Below, in pieces: positions 57,306-64,000 of a stretch of DNA of 64,000 bases. The notes beneath the pieces were generated by a model, which made no database searches, was not told the origin of the DNA, and saw nothing but the letters and a program-made list of their open reading frames with translations. A program made the position numbers and the translations under genes. This DNA comes from Psococerastis gibbosa (lineage: Eukaryota; Arthropoda; Insecta; Psocodea; Psocidae): contig OZ020485.1 of NCBI GenBank assembly GCA_963971405.1, forward strand, positions 34,739,921 to 34,803,920, given 5' to 3'. How positions within the stretch are numbered: the first letter of the stretch is position 1; each line of letters opens with the position of its first letter.

Positions 57306-59786
57306 AATAGGTCTGAAGTATTGGGGTTTTAGGAATTTTGAGTAATATATTTTTTGTGAAAGTGCTTGGTCATAGCCAATCCCGGCACTGGGCTTGAAAT
57401 AAAAATAAATAGGCTACTTGACAACTCATTAAATGATAATTTTCAGAAAATCGTCGTTGCATGTTATAAAGATGAAATTTGTTCTGCATCAATGAAGCGC
57501 ATAGTTTCATCGTGGAAAATGTCAGAAAGATATGTGAAGAAAATGCTTGAGAGATAGGAAACAGCTTGTGTCAGCAACCTCACAATAAGCGAATTCGTTG
57601 GGAAATTGGGTTTGAGTCCGTCTTCACATGCTAAATATCTGTGTTCTGTTTCATCTTAAGGTCATTTGAATTTTTGGTTGCCTCATTTAGAAGGTAGTTT
57701 TAGAAGACTGTTTCACCTATTCTTTGCCAATGTTTAATGAATCCTTTGAATGGTTTGAATTAGGGACGTAAACATAATCTACAAGAAGGGGATTCCAATG
57801 AAAGAAAGGTGTGGAAATTATTTGGAACCGTTTATTTTCTTGAAATTTTCTTTTATTGCTGTACATTTTCGTTCTACACACTGCTTTTCATTATTACTTC
57901 ATAAAAAAAAATTAAAATTATTTCTTTAATTGCATTCATATCTTTATTCTTTAAATACAACTATTTTATTATCGATTGTACATAAATATTTTACTTATTA
58001 TTCACTAGCGGACTAGTCTAAATAGGACAATCCTTTATAGTCTTATTGTTCGCCAATTGTACTATTGCAATAAAGTCGTTATGCATTCATCCTTTAGGGA
58101 CTACCTACTTAATAAGTACTTATTATATATTCTATTGTGGATCAGTTGCGTCTTAGTCTTTCAATAATTTTAAGTATAATCATTACCATAGTCATTTTGG
58201 AGAATCTCTCTATGAGGCATATGAGTTGCCTATTTTCTAATGGGACTCTCTTCATTTGAACTTCTTTTTAAGGGGAGCAAGAAAACCGATTCTCTCTCAA
58301 TTCCTTATCTCTCTAAACTCCCAATTAATATGTGGGAGCCATTGTTTGTTATTGTTGGCACGTGATAATAATGGCGGACGCTGATTGGCTGAGGTGGAGC
58401 TAGCACGTTTTGATCTAAGATAAGAATGGAGATAGATTTTCCTAAAAATAAGTCTAACTTTAGAGGAGCATTTAACATGGGAAAAAAATTTGACACCAAA
58501 GCGTTATGTCTATCGGTAGGCCTTTAAACAAGGAATACAATCCAATCAAAAACTCATTTTCGAAAAAAATTGAGTTATAACCCATTTGAAAATAGGCAAC
58601 TCATAAATTGTCCATTTGTCCAAGTGGCCGGGGCTTGGGCAGTATCCCGCTACGAGTTTTCTTCAGGATTCTAAGTATATATCTTCTTTTCTGTTATTAA
58701 GCTTAGTGAAGTTAGTAACTTCACTGGGACTGTAGAATGCGTTAGCAGCAAAGGACTTTCCCTCGTGTATCATAGCATTAGTTATAATAGAAATTAAAGC
58801 GCTTTATACCCCTGTGCTAAATTAGGATCAGGCCCACTCATGCATTAAAATCAATACCCCTTCATTAAATTTCAAAACTCGTGTCTCCATCACTGACTGT
58901 GTCATAATAAAATCCTATACCGTATACATATTGGTATTCCGCGCCATGTAATTACCTTTGTCCTCAATTCAATTGAAATGGGAAACGCCGCTAGTCTGAA
59001 GTTGGACAGTTTAAAAAAGGGCAGGTAATTTATTCACGGGGGAAAAGAGAGAATAAATATTTTTAAATAAACACTGAGGGAATGAAGAGTTTTTAATTGG
59101 GCTGTGAGCGTCGTATCATCAATACCAATGTCCGAGCCTTCGATTGGTCAGCAGGGGCGGACTGGGTGAAAATTCAGTTCCGGCTTGCGTCACACAATAG
59201 CCTGACATTTAACTAATTTACGGTAAGTTAATAGAATAACTTGGAACACACCTGCAAGAGCTGTTGCGCTGTTTAATGTTACACTCAGGTATTTTTATCT
59301 TCAATTAGCATTGTAAATTGGGTCAGCTAGGCGTGGCATTGGCGGAAAATACATATACAGTAGGACGCCGATTACTCGAAGTAATTGGGACTGGAGTCGA
59401 TTCGGATAATCGAAAATTCGGATAATTGGACATAGACTGGTAATAAAGAAAAACGAAATGCCACGCATAGAATAAACGTTATTAAAATTTGTATCTAACA
59501 AACACAGTTGTACAATAACGCTCATTCGCGCCTTTTCACATAAAATCGGTCCTGAAATCGGTTGTCTAATAGATCGTTGCTGCAGAAACCACGCAAAGAC
59601 ATCATTCTCAAGCTTAATATTACGCTTAGGAACGGTTCGGTCGGTTCGGATAATTGGCGATTCGGTTGATCGGCGCTCTACTGTACTAGAATCTTACGCA
59701 GTTGCAATTTTTCTTTCTCAGATGCGAAGTAAAAGGTTCAAGCTCGGAATGGGATGGTTTTTCATTAGGCAAATTATAAGTATATA

Positions 59787-60405
59787 CAATATATTTTGAA
59801 AGAAAGAATGAAAAAAATAGGTTTCCTATACATTTATTGAAAAAAATGTTCCTATTGCCATTTTTAAAAGAAAATAAGTGGAATGGTTCAGCCTGTTGTT
59901 AGCTGGAAGGTGAGAGTTCAAGCTTCGACCTCAGTTGGTGATGTTAGAACAATTCGGTACTTAAGGTTTTGAAAGATACGGTAGTTACAATATATTTTAA
60001 AAGAAAGAAAGAAAGAATGAAAAAAATGAGATTCTCCTATAAATGTATTGAAAAAAGATGTTCTTATTGCCATTTTTAAAAGAAAATAAGTGGAATGGTT
60101 CAGCCTGTTGTTAGCCGGGAGATGAGAGTTCAATCTTCGACCCCTGTTGGTGATGTTAGAACAATTCGGTACTTAAGTTTTTGAAAGATACGGTAGTTAC
60201 AATATATTTTTTTAAAAAAAAAGAATAAAAAAATGAGATTCTCCTATAAATGTATGGAAAAAAGATGTTCTTATTGCCATTTTTAAAAGAAAATAAGTGG
60301 AATGGTTCAGCCTGTTTGCTGAAAGAGAGTTCAATCTTCGACCCCCAGTTGGTGATATTGGAAGACAATGCGGTACTTAAGTTTTTGAAAGATACGGTAG
60401 TTAAC
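59787..60405. repeat. Tandem array, three ~205-bp units
   Basis: Units start near 59787, 59988 and 60199 at CAATATATTTT and share 'gaatgaaaaaa', 'aagtggaatggttcagcctg', 'ttggtgat.tt.gaa' and 'gaaagatacggtagtta'. The copies differ by small indels and by the length of an internal GAAA tract. Mirror open frames on the minus strand (59918-60133, 60156-60407) are products of the duplication. Confidence 0.88.
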
Positions 60406-60965
60406 ATTTTCTACTCTTTTGGGAGGAAAAATAGTTTCGACATTGATTTGCCGGAGGATGGTCGGAGGGATCCTTATAGAAGAGTTTATGAAGGCATTTA
60501 TAACGTCTCCCTAGCCTGGTAGAACTCATTCCATTGAAAGAAATTTCCCGGTTAATGGAGCATTTGGGATGCGGCAGGCCAGCCGTACGAAAAGTTGAGG
60601 GGTGCATAAAAATATTCATTTACCCGGTTTCCACTTAACAGTAAACTGCCTCGAAGGTGCTATATTCTTCACAGTAATTGTCGATCCGTGATCTCCGCTC
60701 TAAATGCTCTTCTCCAGAAATACGACCTCTTGCCCTTTCTTTTACTTTCGGTCTTTTTCCTTTTCTTAAGGCGCCGTTCAGTTGAAATACAACTCACCTA
60801 ATAAAGTTAAAGTTTCTTATTAAACACATGGGGCGGAATTATGTAGTGCCCTCTAACTTCATCAAATTTTTCAATCTTGTTGATGAAACCCACGTTTCTG
60901 TAAATGGAATAATTTTCAAAAATTATTTTTTCTCTGGTCTGTTGATAATTATTCTACTGCATCTG

Positions 60966-61133
60966 CAGCCTGATTGAGCCGATTATAATACCGGTATTTA
61001 TTTAATCCCCTGGTAATAAAAATGTAAACAAGATAATTTTATAATGGAAAGTGCATTCAAAATTTGTTTGTTTATAGTTATAATCCTAGGGTATTTATTT
61101 AACCCCAGTATTATAATCGCCTCGATCAGGCTG
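60966..61133. mobile_element. Palindromic element (family C), ~168 bp
   Basis: Ends CAGCCTGATTGAGCCG and CGCCTCGATCAGGCTG with the same inner blocks as 45840-46117 ('attataataccggtatttat', 'aagtgcattcaaaatttg', 'cctagggtatttatttaacc'). Internally shortened compared with that copy. Confidence 0.78.
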
Positions 61134-61149
61134 CTGCAGGCGGGCAGGC

Positions 61150-61275
61150 CTATTATGGCGATCGTTTATAATCTTAATCTGGAATTAAAATTGTAAACAA
61201 GATCATTTTTTAATATAAAGTGCTACATTATTGTTTTGTTTACATTTTTAACCCAAGAATAAGTTAATAATACAA
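61150..61275. mobile_element. Family C-related diverged copy
   Basis: Follows the previous copy after about 17 bases. Shared phrases are 'ggcgatcgtttataatctta', 'aaattgtaaacaagat' and 'tataaagtgctac', with a mirrored 'gtttacatttttaaccca' at the right. Boundaries are approximate. Confidence 0.5.
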
Positions 61276-63080
61276 AATGACATAGTAGGTCTAAAAAAGT
61301 TTTAAAACTCTAATGCATAAGCTTATTAAATTCAGTCAGACGGTATGCATGCGTCTTGAACTTTAATTATGTATTTTTATTTTATTGCGTAGTTAATTCT
61401 ATCCTTTAAATTTTCAATACTAATAAGACTCACTATAATTGTCTTTCACTATGTAAAATGCATAATCCCATTTCTAAATCTGACAATTTTGTATATTATG
61501 TATTAATGCATCTTGCGTTTTGTGGTCAAATCTCAAGAAATGTTCCAGTTCAATAGGTCCTTTTCTCTAAGTTGAGTTAATTTATTGGGATAGGCAATTA
61601 AATTTTGGAAACCTTTAAGTGTCAAGGTTACTTGTTAAATTTAGCTAGTTAAAATTTAGTACGGAGCCTAGGTACCAGCTTATCGTATTGTACTAAGATT
61701 AGAAAAGGTTACTTTATTATAATTCATTAATTTTCTTTTATTAATAATTTAGTTTAATTGATACAGAAACCTCTAGGTTTAGTTTTAATATCTGGAATAA
61801 TTGTATTAATATGTTATATATATTGTATTTTATTGATATTATTACATATACAGTATATATTGATTATATATAATATTATACAGTATATACATATTTTATG
61901 TCATAAAATTGCTTTATTTAAATGGAAACTTGAATTTTTTTTAAAATGGTATGGACCCATTATGTGTTTGGCCCATTTTGCGTTATTCACGCCAAGTATT
62001 TATCATATGATAGACTTAGATTTATCAGTGGGAACAATTCAGTAAACGTCCTAATCACTCCTGCCAATGCCCATCAGACGAGAGCAATGTTCTGGCAGGC
62101 TCTTGGCAACCCAGCACAGATGTAAACGGTCATTAAAACCACTGGTCCTTGCCCACAGGGTACACATGGTTCATTTTGTTCCGTTCAAATAGTCGCTGCA
62201 TGTCAAGAGTCAGCATGAAGTATTGTGTTTCCACCTACATGTCAACATTTGTACTCACGGTAAATGGATTTTAGACAGTGCGGACTTTTTAACAAAGGGT
62301 TAGTTGAACTTACATTGCCTGTTTGTGTTAATATAGGCATTAGAGGAGTGGGCCTCATGGTTATCGAACAATTAGGGTCGGAGCCCATTGTTAGGGGAAG
62401 GGGCGACGTTTCGGGAGTGAGTGCTACTCCATCATCAGGCTTAGTCCCGTTAAATTAGTTAAATTGTAAAATAGTTAAATAGTTGTTAAATAAATAATAA
62501 TAATAAATAGTTAAATAATTGTATATTGCCATTATCCTTTACAAATTACATTGTTTGATCACTTGGCTTTAATGCGAATAAAATGGCTGTTTTAAATGTA
62601 GAAAATTGTGATGCGTCGTCTGGTATGGTATGTGTCAATTTTCTCTGTGCAAAATAACCACTTAGTTCGTTTTCAAATCAAGTGTCTAAACTGCTATACT
62701 GCGCCAGTGGGGATATTCACCGGTGTACCGTAGTCCTCTTAGGGGAAAAGATGACTAGAATAGAAATGACAAAATGAATTCTTTGAAAGAAGATAAAAAG
62801 TGATTGGTGAATTCTTTCTAATGAAAATATGCCAAGGTTCAGAAAATGGCGCGTTGTTTGATCATTTCAGGAGTTCTTCAAAGTACTCGATTCGTTTTAG
62901 AAGTAGACTTCTACGGCGTACTACAATTTTCTCTTTGAGAATAAATCAACAGTTTCAACTTGGCAATATTAAATGCAAGTTACACGCTTGTGACCTTTTT
63001 CTTGTTGAGATTTCTTCATAGAGGGTTTTCAATTTATATTATTAATTTATATTAAGTTGTAGGCCTTTACTGTATTTATT

Positions 63081-63525
63081 GCTTCTCTATTTATATACGT
63101 AGGCCTCGTATAAGGAAAGCTTTGTGATAGTCGAAATTTTCGAATTCGAGATTTCAATTGTTTTACACGTTTTGAGGTCCCAGGTTTTTGCGAAATGTCT
63201 GTCTGTTTTTCGGTTTGTGGGCAAACTACTCGCTGCATTTTTATGAAATTACAGGTTCACAAGAAACATTTATATCTCGGAACATTTTTTGTTTTGAACT
63301 AACTCAATTTTGAGTAGCTCCCTACAAAAACTAAAGTCGCATTTAATTTAAACAAAATCAGTTGCCCATTGATAGTCTGATTCTGAGCCAAAAAATTAAA
63401 AAATACTCAATTATCATGAAAAATGAGTAAAAAATATTTTTCTTTCGATCGATGTTTACTTCAGGTGCTAAATAGAGTAACAAAACCGAACAGATTGCTT
63501 TCCCGAGCAATATTTCGGTTTTCTC
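63081..63525 (+). mobile_element. Family A element, copy A5, diverged and 3'-truncated
   Basis: Starts with a changed version of the family hairpin (GCTTCTCTATTTATATACGT then CGTATAAGGAAAGC). It keeps 'gtttgatgatagtcgaaattt'-type sequence, a short CTGTCTGT tract at 63196-63206 and 'gggcaaactactcg'. It follows A1 through 'gattgctttccc' near 63495 and then loses similarity. It is clearly older than A1-A4. Confidence 0.7.
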
Positions 63526-64000
63526 TCTTTTGTTTCTATACTACGATTCTTAGCGTGTAATCTGTGCAAGTTTCTCGAAGAAGCTACCCGCTTCCCGCCC
63601 CATCCCGAAAAAAATGTCCATCCTATTATCTTCAGAGTTGTTTTGACATTTTGTACAATCTAAGTAATTTTTTAATTTCTGTTTGAGAAGCAAATTATTT
63701 TTCAACAGTAATTGTTGGGGTAATTGAAATTAGTAAAAATGTGGGAAAGCTGTGCAATTACCGACGGCTACATAATGAGGAGCTTTATTGATGAGCACCT
63801 CGAAATCAATATTGGATCCACCACCGCCATCCGCCACCCCTTCCGAATGACCGCGTCAGGCCGTGGTCCCCTCCCGTCATTACTCGTGTATGTGGGGGCG
63901 AAAACAGTCACAAATCAGCCAGGCTAGTCCGCCATAGAGACATTCCCTCTACTCTCCCGTGCATATACGAATCCTTTATGGCACTGACAAATTACTTACC

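Larger units (their letters stand above)
52293..64000 (+). other. CELF downstream intron (right end not reached)
   Basis: Starts GTAAGT in phase 0. The annotated contents are repeats. Nothing nameable was seen in 52651-53379, 53601-54838, 56086-56934, 57306-59786, 60406-60965, 61276-63080 or 63526-64000. The T-rich segment 57880-57970 and the TA-rich segment 61800-61900 are low-complexity. The word 'aatggcggacgctgattggctgag' at about 58372 combines YY1-like and inverted CCAAT-like sites. Confidence 0.8.

Overview
This is nuclear DNA of an animal, most likely an arthropod or similar invertebrate with a large, AT-rich, repeat-laden genome. No compact gene structure is present. The only host gene I can support is one CELF/Bruno-family RNA-binding protein gene on the + strand, of the CELF3-6 (Drosophila bruno-3-like) subgroup. 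Three short internal coding exons lie at 27980-28028, 37199-37324 and 52213-52292. Their splice phases join perfectly and together encode the RRM1-RRM2 linker and most of RRM2. The exon coding the end of RRM1 (before 27980) and the next exon (after 52292) were not found, so almost the whole 64 kb is intron of this gene. The species cannot be fixed from the sequence. || Layout: 1-27979 is upstream intron. It holds copies of an ~0.8 kb dispersed element (family A), an inverted dimer of a Penelope-like element (PLE) inserted into one of them, hAT-type MITEs, tRNA-derived SINEs, decayed LINE tails, and some GC-raised non-repeat islands that could be regulatory. 28029-37198 (9.2 kb intron) holds foldback elements, a three-unit ~215 bp tandem array and a ~310 bp tandem duplication. 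37325-52212 (14.9 kb intron) holds a perfect 69-bp-arm inverted repeat, a hAT MITE with a perfect 8-bp target duplication, palindromic elements and several LINE 3' ends. 52293-64000 is downstream intron with more family A copies, a tRNA-derived SINE and two tandem arrays. || The mobile elements are mostly dead fragments. LINE pieces are 5'-truncated reverse-transcriptase C-termini with stops and frameshifts. The most intact mobile coding sequence is the PLE post-RT plus GIY-YIG endonuclease module. Points most worth a second look: the PLE inverted dimer that appears to have inserted as one unit; the family A elements, whose asymmetric terminal inverted repeats, subterminal hairpin and internal CTGT microsatellite recall non-autonomous Helentrons; and a palindromic family (B) carrying hammerhead-ribozyme-like cores on both strands.
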